From Phoronis australis (Eukaryota > Phoronida > Phoronidae): a DNA stretch of 60,000 nucleotides. Positions 1 to 10,700 of this stretch are shown in pieces. The notes below the pieces were generated by a model. That model was given only the letters and a program-made list of their open reading frames with translations, did not search any database and had not been told where the DNA came from. Location of the stretch: contig NMRA01000337.1 of NCBI GenBank assembly GCA_002633005.1, positions 280,641-340,640 of the forward strand, written 5' to 3'. The first letter of the stretch is position 1; every line of letters starts with the position of its first letter. A program made the translations under genes and the position numbers.

Positions 1-308
1 TGTTTGTGCTGGGATCTCGCGGTGACGCAACATGGAATGAAAAGGCAGCTTCACTTATCACTTGACGGGCTTACATTTGCGCGATTGATCTTGTGTTTTC
101 TTAATTTACTAAGGCTTTGCTATTACTATCTGGTTAGCCCAATACATCTAAAATAACGAAGTTCTATTGAAGTTACACTTTAAATCTGTTTGTTGCTTCA
201 CCACATTTTAGCAGGTGTAAAGAAGCAATTGGTATATAATTAAATTGTTTAATTTTGTCTTTTTGTCGTAGCCCTTTTTATGATCTCAAAAACGTATCCT
301 AACAACAA

Positions 309-404
309 GTGTTGACACTCCCTCTCTCTTCCTCCCTCCCTCCTTTTCCCTGCCCATCCCCCCTCTCTCTCGCCCCCCCCCTCCCCTCTCTCTCTCTCTC
401 CATT
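309..404. repeat. Polypyrimidine (CT/C) tract in USP22 intron
   Basis: About 95 bases are almost entirely C and T on the plus strand, including runs of eight or nine C and (CT)n. The tract ends about 75 bases before the exon acceptor at 476. It produces long artefactual open frames on both strands (Arg/Gly-rich on minus). Such homopurine-homopyrimidine DNA can form triplex structure, and it may also strengthen the neighbouring acceptor; both points are inference. Confidence 0.8.
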
Positions 405-476
405 TGTATAATTGTGCAGTCTCGTGAAAATGACAATGATTCCAAATTGTGTCTAACCTGTTGCCAACTGTTTCAG

Positions 477-1574
477 GTACTCGCTGTTTGCCGTTGTCAA
501 TCACCAGGGTACAATAGAGAGCGGCCATTATACAAACTACATTCGACTCCACAAAGACCAATGGTACAAGTGCGACGATCACCTCATTACCAAGGCTACG
601 CTGAAGGATGTGCTCAGCAGTGAAGGGTGTGTTGAAATTAACCAACATTTAATCTGAAGGATTACCACTTCACTGGATCATTTTAAGGTTGTGTACAACT
701 ATAGAATGTAGTCCATATATGGCCGACTTCGAAGCAAAATATCTCAGAAACAGCCATCAGATCGGATTCTTTTGATACTCATATACTGTGCTTTGTGCAC
801 TGTTAAGAATTGTTTTTAACATATTCCACTTTTGACTGCGGGTCTAGCAAAAGTAGGACTTAGATTTTTGTGAAAGAAATAAAAAATTGTGCTAAACAAA
901 ATGATATTTTTGAAAACACTTACTGCTTTTTGAGAGACTTCATCTTAAATATTTTTATGAAACTTGGCTATGTTATTGATACTCTTGCTTTGCTATGAAT
1001 GTGTCTTTTTAGTAACGTTTAGCAAAAAATATCGGTAGTCACGTAACCCAATTATAATGATACAATGTGGTCATGTGGTTGAGACCTTCGCAATAATTAT
1101 ACCTTTAATTTTTTGCTGAATTTTACAAAAATCATGGTCACGTATTTCTGTAAAACTGCAGTGAAACAGTCTACAGGCTTTCTACTTTCTGAAAATATAT
1201 GCTCGAGTTGATTTCTATGCTCATGTAGACTTGTGGGTAAGGTCCCACATGACTTTAATGTTCCATCAGCATGTTAAGGTTAAGCTTTGTAAATTGATTT
1301 AAATCATCACCTTTCTCAGTATATTTGTGTTTCTGTTTGGATCATTCATGTATCTGACTGAGGGGTTCTTAGTAACATAAGAAGGCATGGTGTACATTGA
1401 AACAGAAGTGTGAACAAGAAGTCCTATTATGGACAAAGTTCCTGTAGATTTTTGCAGAGGTGAAGTGAAAAACGTGCGATTGTTTAGACGTTGAATCTTT
1501 GTATGTATGATTTTACCCTCTTCTATTCCAGGTACTTACTGTTCTATCACAAGCAAATACTGGAGTATGAATGA
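477..1574 (+). CDS. USP22: USP22/Ubp8-like ubiquitin-specific protease, C-terminal exons (5' part outside window)
   Basis: Two exons are visible, 477-626 and 1532-1574, joined through a GG|G glycine codon with a GTGTGT donor and a TTCCAG acceptor. Together they encode the last 64 residues of a USP-family cysteine protease. [11 protein letters not shown] is followed by the catalytic-histidine box [10 protein letters not shown], then DQWYKCDD with the acidic residues of the catalytic site, then the [11 protein letters not shown] tail ending in LEYE before TGA at 1572. This tail is characteristic of USP22, the histone H2B/H2A deubiquitinase of the SAGA co-activator (yeast Ubp8). The zinc-finger domain and the Cys box would lie to the left of the window. 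Bases 1-476 look like intron. The intron 627-1531 holds a dispersed repeat copy. The gene is convergent with BTAF1. Identity is recognised by similarity to known USP22, not by a search. Confidence 0.93.
715..1260 (+). repeat. Dispersed repeat family R2, copy 1
   Basis: This intronic stretch shares diverged blocks with about 12690-13090, 14090-14480, 33230-33480 and, inverted, 46290-46560. The clearest shared block is GATACTCTTGCTTTGCTATG near 980, repeated almost exactly in the inverted copy. It is followed in both by an ATTTTACTAAA-like stretch and a GTCAYGTRACCCAATT-like stretch. Another recurring block reads ATATCTCAGAAA...CATCAGATC. No coding capacity is seen. It is probably an old non-autonomous interspersed repeat. 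Confidence 0.6.
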
Positions 1575-2508
1575 CAGTCTGCCAGTTTGAACACCAGAAC
1601 TCCGTAGGTGCTGCGTACAGTCCAGGGAATTGTGCAAGAAAGAAAAGTGTGCCGTTAGCCGCTATGGTGTGTTGAAAGTATATACAAGTAGGGATTGGAG
1701 AAAAATTCCATGAACTCATGATGTTATGCTTGCTGGTTGTTGTATAAAACAGTGGTAGGTTTTTGTCTGGTGACAATGTTCAGGTTATGTTGCTGGGAAT
1801 TCATGTTAATGAGGTCACCTACAGATGGCGCTGGTAGACACTAACAAGGCATGAAGGTTTATTCTGAAATGCAGGCTATCTATATATACTAACAACTGTG
1901 ATATCACGTCTAGAATCATTTATGTCTATGAAAGAAAACTTAACTGAAGAAAACTTGAGATAACCTCTAAGTATTGATGAGTTCAACCATTGAACAATGT
2001 TAGTGTGGTTGCCTGGTTTCAGACTGTTGCTGCCAACAAATAGCTTCAAAATTTTCTTTAGATCTATTATTGATTGGTGGAAACACAGAGCTTTCAAGGT
2101 ATCACATCAATAATTACGGCCAGAAGTTTGCTGCATTTGAGCATTGAAGTATGTGGGTGCCTAGTTTCAGACTGCTTCTTCACAGAACCAGTATCAAAGT
2201 ATTCTATCTGTTTGTTATTGACTGGTGGAAAGTCGGGAGCTTTCTAGGTGTTAAAGTTCATATTATCACCTCAAGAGCTGCGGTCATCTAATTGTGCCTA
2301 GCAGTCTGTTGATGTTAACCATTTAGTTTTGTGGTCTGTATTGTCAGATCAGGATCAAACTTAAGGATCTGTAAAATTACCACGCGTTACCTTTAGTAGT
2401 GGCCGATCTGTAGATCTTGCTGACCGTAGTTGACTCAATCTGCAGTTTTTGCCAACACTTGTTGTCCATGTGTTCTTCGCAAAGAAATTTGGGGGTTATC
2501 ATTCTGCA

Positions 2509-2593
2509 TAGTTTGGGAACAACATTTTGCTTCTCCAGATACACGGATCTGTTAGTTTGGGAACATTTTGCTTCTCCAGATACACGGATCTGT
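2509..2593. repeat. Direct duplication, about 42 bp x2
   Basis: Two adjacent near-identical copies are seen, each running from TAGTTTGGGAAC to CACGGATCTGT. The first copy has one extra AAC triplet. The duplication is in the USP22 3' UTR. Confidence 0.85.
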
Positions 2594-2875
2594 TAGTTTC
2601 TATTTGCTCATATGATCACAATTACCTACCACTGAACAACATTTGTTGTTTTAAATATTTATTATACACTTATTCATACACTAACTATTGTGTCGTTGGA
2701 AGGACTAAGTAGTGTCCGCGTATTGCACACGGGTACGGACTATTCAGTCCCTCACTTAAGGGACTGGCCATTGTTGTCAAGCCTAGTTATGCCAAATTAT
2801 TTTCAAACATTTTGTAAACTTATCATTTGTGCAAAAATGCACTTTTTGATATATTGCTAATTTTTAGAAATGTTT

Positions 2876-2885
2876 AATAAATAAA
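2876..2885 (+). terminator. Poly(A) signal pair, USP22
   Basis: Two overlapping AATAAA hexamers lie about 1.3 kb after the USP22 stop codon, in the correct orientation. They are the best candidate for 3' end formation before the convergent BTAF1 gene begins. Confidence 0.5.
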
Positions 2886-2940
2886 TGCATCTACAAACTT
2901 TGTGGTTACTTTCATTATTGCGTGATAATACAGCAGACAC

Positions 2941-3240
2941 TCAGTCAGAGATGTGGACCAATTTCAGTGAAACTTGAAACAGAGGTATGACATCAATGCC
3001 CAGAACCATTAAATTTTTGGGGCCATTCGACTGTTACAGCACCTAGCGGCCATTTTGTTCTCGACAAGGGGCTTTTCAAGTCTTGTACAGGGAAAGAGCA
3101 TATCTCCGAATGACATCTAGAGAACCGACATATGGATTTTGATGACACTTGACACAGAGGTGCGTGACGGCAATGCACCAGCAGTTTGGTTATGGGGGGG
3201 GGGGGATTTGACGACTGCAGCATGTCTTAGTTAACATTTT
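2941..3240. repeat. Two diverged ~160-bp units
   Basis: Two loosely similar segments each contain a GAAACTTGAAACAGAGGT / GACACTTGACACAGAGGT block. It is followed by a variant of CAATGCCCAGAACC / CAATGCACCAGCAG, a CGACTG...CAGCA block and then an ACATTTTGG / CCATTTTGT block. The GAGGT...GCACCAGCA pattern resembles the units inside the 23.1-24.4 kb element. A run of ten G at 3196-3205 is included. There is no coding signal. Confidence 0.5.
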
Positions 3241-3270
3241 GGAGAAGAGGGTTTGCAGATTAGTCAGAAA

Positions 3271-3425
3271 TCCTGCATCCCACCTCAAAGAAGGTAGTGG
3301 GCCTCCCACAGTCCTGCACCCCACCTCACACTAGGTAGTGGGCCTCCTACAGTCCTTCATCCCACCTCGGAGTAAGTAGTGGGCCTCACACTGTCCTGTA
3401 TCCCATCTCAAAGTAGGTAGCTCAC
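3271..3425. repeat. Minisatellite, 41-bp unit x ~3.7
   Basis: Successive units share the consensus TCCTGCATCCCACCTC, then about eight variable bases, then AGGTAGTGGGCCTC and ACAG. Units differ by several substitutions each. It lies in the intergenic region between the convergent USP22 and BTAF1 3' ends. Confidence 0.85.
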
Positions 3426-4640
3426 TTAGTTTTGTTTCTGTGCCAACTGGCAAAGTATTTTTGAAAAAATTAGCAGTCGCATTCGTCTATCTAACGGTAC
3501 ACAAAACTAGGAATTTAAAAGGAAAATCCTAAATAACTGTGATTGCTTGGATGCACAAATATTAAAATTGGCAAGTTTCAATGAAATTCATGGAGCCGTT
3601 TTCAGGAACTCGTCTTCCTAAGTTCAAATTAAATCGATTTGGACGAGAAAAAGTGGAAAACGTCACGAGTCTTAAAAATCTGATGGTTATCACTTAATTA
3701 TTTGGTGAAAACTTGTTTCTGGTCAATATAACCTATACATGCTGTAACCATGTTCGTTATTTGCACATTCACTTGCAATGTCAACTGAATTTGCTGTGCG
3801 TATCACTAATTCTGTTAAGTCGGTTCACCATGAATCAACTTACACATGGTTGGGGAGAGGAGTTTACAGTACTAGTACACAACACATGCCAAAGCACATG
3901 CTGGGGAGCAGCATTCGAATACATGCTGGCCCGGTGTTGTGGGCTCCACTGGATTTGTGGCCAGACCAGTAACTTTTAAAAGTTAACTTGGCACCCGGGT
4001 CAGTAAATTTTCAGACCAACTGGCCCTGTGGGCTTGCACATGTATTTACTGTGGTTCGAACACTGCCGGGGAGACTGAAAGAAACCAAGTACGAAGTGTA
4101 GAATAAAAATCTAGTATCTGTGGTTTAAGCATGCCATAAGAATGAAATCAAAACAGCGAAATGTCAGATTGCTGATGAAACTGAATTAATTTGGGTCAGG
4201 ATTTTTCTTTTTTCACAACTTGCTATGTTTGTGATGTGCCAGACGCCGTGCAGCGTTATAACATCATTAATTAAATAACAGTCATACGAACACAGACGTG
4301 CACCACAATCAGGATAAAAAACATGTTATGCCTTCGTTTTCCGTGGCACCTTTCTATGCTATGTTCACCTTGATAATTCAATCTTATGGTGACTCCGTGA
4401 ATGAAAGGACTGTGAATTGTGAGAAGTGCACAAGCCAAGGGGGAGATTCCATTTGAGTGACAGCTCTGTAACCTTTAACATTGGATACCAAGTAAACAAC
4501 TTTCTGGTAAACCTTTTTTTCTTGCTACACGGTATGTATTTCGTATTTGAAGTTCCCCATGAAATATCGCAAAAAGGGCCAATTTTTGCGAATAAATTTA
4601 CAATATTGTTAACAAATCAGTGTGTATGCTGCAAATATCT
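3426..4640. other. Intergenic stretch between convergent genes
   Basis: AT-rich DNA with scattered short open frames that lack conserved-looking composition. The left edge of this gap is the 3' end of USP22 and the right edge is the presumed 3' end of BTAF1. I see no gene or clear repeat here. Confidence 0.5.
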
Positions 4641-4646
4641 TTTAAT
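4641..4646 (-). terminator. Possible BTAF1 poly(A) signal (ATTAAA)
   Basis: On the minus strand an ATTAAA hexamer lies about 145 bases after the BTAF1 stop codon. No canonical AATAAA appears on that strand nearer the stop, so this variant is the best available candidate. Confidence 0.35.
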
Positions 4647-4788
4647 TATTTGCTCGTTTCAGTCCATACATAATTTGAAAACCCAAAATTCTGGATTAGG
4701 TCTTTTATAAACATTTGTAAATATAAAAGCACATATCAAGTATCTTACAAAATAAAGTTCTATTTTTGCAAACCAAACCATGGCGAAC

Positions 4789-7700
4789 CTACTTTCCAAG
4801 TGACTTCATAAAGCCATCTAAATCATATTCAGTCTCGTATTGTTTTTCATCCCAAAGTTCATCTAAATTTTCCAGGACAGATTTACAACTGTCTCTTGCA
4901 TCCATCTTGGTTGTCTTCTCTTTTCCACCAGTGTCCAGTGTGAACAAGTCCAAAAGCTGGCTGGTTCCCATAGTTTTGAGACTGGAGTTCTCTTGACTGA
5001 TCACCGTGTTGGCAATATTTAACTTGAACTTTTGGAGCCTACAACAGATGACAGATTTACATCATGACCATCAGGACAATGGCTATTTGACATTTTACAT
5101 TCTACTTAATATGTGGAAACTTAAGACAAGTTCTATAATTCTGTGCTCGACTAAATTACGCTTTACATGGATGACTATATTCTTAATTTGGACTTGATGA
5201 CCTCAGCAGGAATGCTATAAGTTTGAGTCTCAACTCGAAATTTCGAGTTTCTACTTGGATTTGTTCCTTAAATTTATGGGTCATCAAATGCAAGCTTGGA
5301 TTAGACAAACATCAGCAGTAAGCAAAATACTCAGGCACAGAAAAAGAGAGATTGATCTTGATATCATAAGTAAAATCTATTATGGAAAAAATTAAACATA
5401 ATTTCTGAATCAATTTAGAGTTCAAAGACTACAGAGGCTTAAAACACTCTCAGAAAATGACTTCGCTAAATGTGGTCTCCCTTCATTTTACAGAATTCAA
5501 AACGATAACATACAAATTTATGTAATGTTAACATGGAGAAAATAAATTCAGGTACATCATGATATCATTATTGGTTCAGAAACGTCATGACAGCACTACT
5601 GGTTCAGGTACATCATGACATGACTATTGGTTCAGGTACACCATGACATGACTGTTGGTTCAGGTACATCATGACATGACTATTGGTTCAGGTACATCAT
5701 GACATGACTATTGGTTCAGGTACATCATGACATGACTATTGGTTCAGGTACATCATGACATGACTATTGGTTCAGGTACGTCATGACATCACTATTGGTT
5801 CAAGTACGTCATGACATGACTACTGGTTCAGGTATGTCATGACATCACTATTGGTTCAGGTACATCATGACATCATTATTGGTTCAGGTATGTCATGACA
5901 TCACTATAGGTTCAGGTACGTCATGACGTCACTATTAGTTCAGGTATGTCATGACATGACTATTGGTTCAGGTACGTCATGACATCACTATTGATTGAGG
6001 TAAGTCATGATATCACTGTTGGTTCAGGTATGTCACGACAGCACTATCGGCATCAAATCAACTCACCCCATAATTTTTTCTTCCAAAGTTCCTCTTGTAA
6101 TCAGTCTGTAAACATTCACAACTTTCTTCTGTCCAATACGATGTGCCCTATCCATGGCCTAAATGAAGCACAACCAATTGTATCATTCATCCAGTGATTG
6201 TTAGCAATGAACACACAGTACAAGCCATAAATGAGCATGCACACAAAATGTCCCTCAATTTCCCATCATGGTGGCCGATACAGGTGAAATTCTCCATAAC
6301 AATGGCTGAGTGGAAGTGGAATCCATGACAAAAACAAGCTGGAATAATGAGTCATTACTTATTGTGACATGAAAATAGAATTTTGTGCCATTATTTTGGC
6401 ACATACTGTGTACCTCTACTAGATCCAAAATCATAATACAGGCATTCGTATTTCACAAATGAGGTAATTTGACCACTAACAATTTGAATTTGAAAAAACT
6501 GCCAACGCAGCACCAAGAAAAGAAAATACCTGCAAATCCTTCATGGGGTTCCAGTCATGTTCCACAAATATAACCGTGTCTGCCCCCGTCAAGTTGAGCC
6601 CCAGACCCCCCACATGGGTGGTCAGTAGAAGTACGTCTATAGACGGGTCACCATTGAACCTAAAGAGAGCGCACAGTGAGTAAAGGTGTATGTCATTTAT
6701 GTTCCTGTGACCTGTAACGTGCTGTTAATTGCTCCGTGTTTCAAGAGAATTGCAAAGTCATAACCGTTCTAATTGATGTATATTTGGGTTCCAACTAAAG
6801 CTTTAATGTCGAAGGATCTGATGAGTGGACTGCCACAGAACTGTGTTTTGTGGTTTTACTGTATTTTGTCACTGAACTTTGTGAGTATCGATGAAAATTT
6901 TTTGCTGCCATACCGATATCCTGCTGTGTACCCTTCCCAAGGATATTCCTGGTTGCTATTCAAGGTGCAGCATTCAGCTGAACAGAACTCAGCAGGTGAT
7001 AACCCACTGCATTGCTACTGCTATGTATTTGGGACAATTGCATTGTTTCCCGCATTATGTCTATCCATGTTTCCAACCAGAGATGCACCATAACAATGTA
7101 ATTGACTAGCATGAGGCTTTTAATGTGGGACTCCCCCTAGTCACTGATTCTGCTACCAATAACAGTGAGGTTCTTTACGGTCCTGGACAGAAAGATGACA
7201 TAGCTGCAACCACGGAAAGGTGGCTCAAACCAGACCACGTCCCGGCTCTCAATGGTTTCCCTGATTTCTTTAATTTTAGTGACTCGTTGTTCACAACCGA
7301 GAACATTAATGAATCATCCCCGTCAATCTCTGGCAGTATCCTGAGTGACCATGGTCCCGATATTCTATCTGATTTAAAATACACCAAAGGTCTCCGTATT
7401 GGACACCTTAATATAGTGTCGCTAACTGACCGAATTGATGATCTGCGTTTTATTATGAGTCAAAAACCCATCGATATTCTTTGCTTGAATGAAACACGGC
7501 TCTCTTCTATCATCGATGATTCTGAGATCGCCATCGACGGCTTTGAATTGAATAGGAATGACCGTAACAGGAAAGGTGGTGGTGTTGCCATCTACACGAA
7601 AGAAGAACTAACTAGCTGTCAGCTCCAGCACCATGACGAACAGGTGGAGTCGCTCTGGGTTGAGATTGATATTCCTAAATCGAAGAATTTGATTATTGGT

Positions 7701-10700
7701 TCAGTCTACAGACCACCCTCTGCAAACGCAGAATACACAGAAAAATTGACTGATCATTTAAAAAATATTGTTCATAATCAAGCTCACACCAGCAAAGATT
7801 TTATTGTTACTGGTGATTTTAATTATGATGTATTGTGTAAGAAGACAGTGAGTAAGATTAGGGCATGGGAACGAGAGTTGGGTATGAAGAATATTATTAA
7901 CGTGCCCACAAGAGTTACCGACAAAACTTCCACATGCCTTGATCTTATTCTTGTATCAAACGTTGACAAAGTTTTTACATTTGATAGTATACCCATTGGG
8001 ATTAGTGATCATAATCTTGTATTCACATCGTATAAGACTTGTCGCCCTAGGTTTCCGCCACGTATCATTACCAAGCGTTCATATCGCACCTTCGATAACG
8101 AAGACTTTCTCAGAGATCTACAGGCGATTGATTGGGGCGCCGTTACCACCGCTGTTGACCCCGATGCCGCTTGGACGATTTTCAAACAAAGTTTCATTAG
8201 AGTAATTAATAATCATGCCCCCGTAATCCAATTGAAATTAAAGGGCAAATCACCCGAGTGGTATAATGATAACCTCATAGCTCTCTCTCGCAAGAGAGAT
8301 TACCTGAAGCGAATAGCTCAGCGTACTCGAAATTCATCTGACTGGGGTATCTTTAAGAAAGCTAGAAATAAGGTAAACAATGCTCTTAAACGGGCTAAGG
8401 CCGATTATTACGACCAAGTTATTAATGAAAACAAATCTAACGGGAAAACTCTCTGGAAAATCATAAAATCAATTTTACCTAACAAGTCCAAGTCTGTCGC
8501 AAATGAATTTAGAATTGGAAACGATTTTGTTTCGGACAAAAGGAAAATAGCAAATGCATTTAATGACTTTTTTACTGGCATCGGCCAAAAACTTGCTGAG
8601 AATTTCACTATGTCAACTATTGAGCTCCCACCCAAGAAACAAGAGGGAATATCATTTAAGTTTCAAGACATTCAAGTTGACTACGTCCGAGAACAAATAA
8701 AAACTTTGAACTCTAGTAGTGCCAGTGGCATCGATAGCATTGATGCCAAACTATTAAAACTGGCGTCTCAACAAATAGCTGAGCCCCTTACCAACATCAT
8801 GAATTTAAGTTTAAAAACGGCCACAATTCCTAGAGAATGGAAGATGGCAGTTGTTACTCCTGTTTTTAAAGATGGTGAAAAGTCAAGTTGCGAAAATTAT
8901 AGACCAATATCGGTCCTCCCTGCAGTGTCCAAAATTCTTGAAAGGTGTGTTCAAAAGCAGCTTCACCAGTTCCTGGAGCAAAATTCCCTTCTCTCGGCAG
9001 CACAGTCTGGTTTCCGCCCCTTGCATTCCACTCTTACTACAAATATTCATGCTACTGAGTTTATCTTTAATAATATGGATCAGGGGAAGCTAACTGGTGC
9101 TGTCTTTGTTGACCTTAAGAAAGCCTTTGACACTGTGGACCATGGTATCCTATTGCAGAAACTAGAGTCATATGGAGTTAATGATAACGAACTCCTTTGG
9201 TTTAGAAACTACTTATACGACCGTAAACAGGCCACCAAATACGGTGGTATACTTTCTGACTACTCAACCGTAATCACGGGGGTACCTCAGGGTTCCATTT
9301 TGGGCCCTCTATTATTCACTATTTTTGTTAACGACCTCCCTACGGTCCTCCACAACAGTGTCCCAGTTTTATACGCTGATGACACTGCAATTATGTCCAC
9401 AGCTGGATCGGTTAATGAACTCGAAACTTCTCTCAACAATGAGCTAGCCATTATCCATGACTGGCTGATTCAAAATAAACTCACTCTTAACGTTAGTAAA
9501 ACCAAGTCGATGCTGTTTGGAACCCACCAGAAATTAAAGCAACAAAAACTATCCCTTTCTATCAACGGTTCTCCCATCGAGAATGTTGACAAGTTTAAGT
9601 ACTTGGGCCTTATTTTAGATCCCAATCTTAAATTTAATATGCACATAGATCATATCACAAAGAAATTATCAAAGAAAATCGGTGTACTTAAACGTCTAGG
9701 CAAATTTCTTAATGTCCGTACCCTTAAGACCCTTTACCATTGTATTATTCAGCCTCATATTGATTATTGTTTACCGGTTTGGGGGCACACTAGTGACACA
9801 CTTGTAAACAAAGTCCAAGTAATCCAAAATAGAGCCGCCAGGGCTATCCTGGGTACTAAAATTAGGGACACTAGGGTTGACGACTTGTACTCCAAGCTGG
9901 GATTTATGAAAGTAAGACAAAGAAATAAATATCTCTCTGCCTGTTGTATATACAGATGTATCAATGGCTTGGCTCCAGCATATCTCAGCAGTAAATTCAA
10001 TAGCAGTCAGGCTGTTTATTCTACACGTTCTTCTGTTGCTGGCAATGTTTCTTCTAAAAAAATTAAAACCGAGACTGGCAAGAGATCTTTTATCTATGCA
10101 GCTGCTATAATATGGAATTCTTTTAGCCCAGAAATTAAACGGTCCAACTCAATTACTACCTTTAAAGTTAATGTTAAAAAGTGGCTGTAATTTACTTAAC
10201 CTTTTATACCCTGCCTGTCTTAATCATGTCATTTTTTCATTGTCGTAAATACTCTCATTGTCTAGAGTCATCTCTTAATTTATTTCATCTGTCTTAGTTA
10301 ATTTTTTTTTTTACCATTATTTGTCATTTAGTTATTGTCTTAATTCTCAACCTTAACTGTTTTAATTGTATCTTTGTAACGTATATTTCATTGTTGTTTT
10401 ATTACTTCATTGTATTATATTACACTGTTTTTCTTGGTGAGGGCCCTCTTGGAAAGCAGTGCTGTCACTGAAGAGGCCACCCTCATTTTAAATATCACAA
10501 CAATAAATAAATAAATAAATGTCTGTTTTACAAATCTGCATAAAGATGAAATGACAGTAGCATAGTTTGATATCGTTTTTCTGTTCTGCAAACTCACACA
10601 TGACGTGCTACAATAGAAGCCCAACAGCATTTTCAGTGAAAACAATGGTAAAAAGTGATCAGTTTATGATATATGGAAAAGGAAAATGGTACCTACAATG

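Larger units (their letters stand above)
1575..2905 (+). other. USP22: USP22 3' UTR
   Basis: This non-coding stretch follows the USP22 stop. Overlapping AATAAA hexamers at 2876-2881 and 2880-2885 are the first good poly(A) signal downstream, giving a 3' UTR of about 1.3 kb. It contains a 41-43 bp direct duplication at about 2509-2593. No open frame in it looks like protein. The exact cleavage site is not visible. Confidence 0.55.
7110..10521 (+). mobile_element. CR1/L2-type non-LTR retrotransposon, antisense in BTAF1 intron 37
   Basis: The insertion consists of one long endonuclease/reverse-transcriptase frame, a 3' UTR of about 310 bases with a strong hairpin (10439-10484), and a short tandem tail of AATA repeats (10501-10520) in place of a plain poly(A). 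No ORF1 with a recognisable domain is seen upstream. The frame opens just after an in-frame TAG at 7107 without an ATG, so this copy is probably truncated at its 5' end. The exact 5' junction and target-site duplication could not be identified. The intact frame suggests recent insertion. Confidence 0.9.

Noticed and set aside
286-648. 120-codon Arg/Gly-rich minus-strand frame
   Set aside because: It is antisense to a USP22 exon plus the CT-rich intron tract, so the composition is explained by low complexity.
6773-7093. 106-codon frame upstream of the retrotransposon as ORF1
   Set aside because: There is no nucleic-acid-binding or coiled-coil motif, an overlapping frame is equally open, and the composition looks non-coding.
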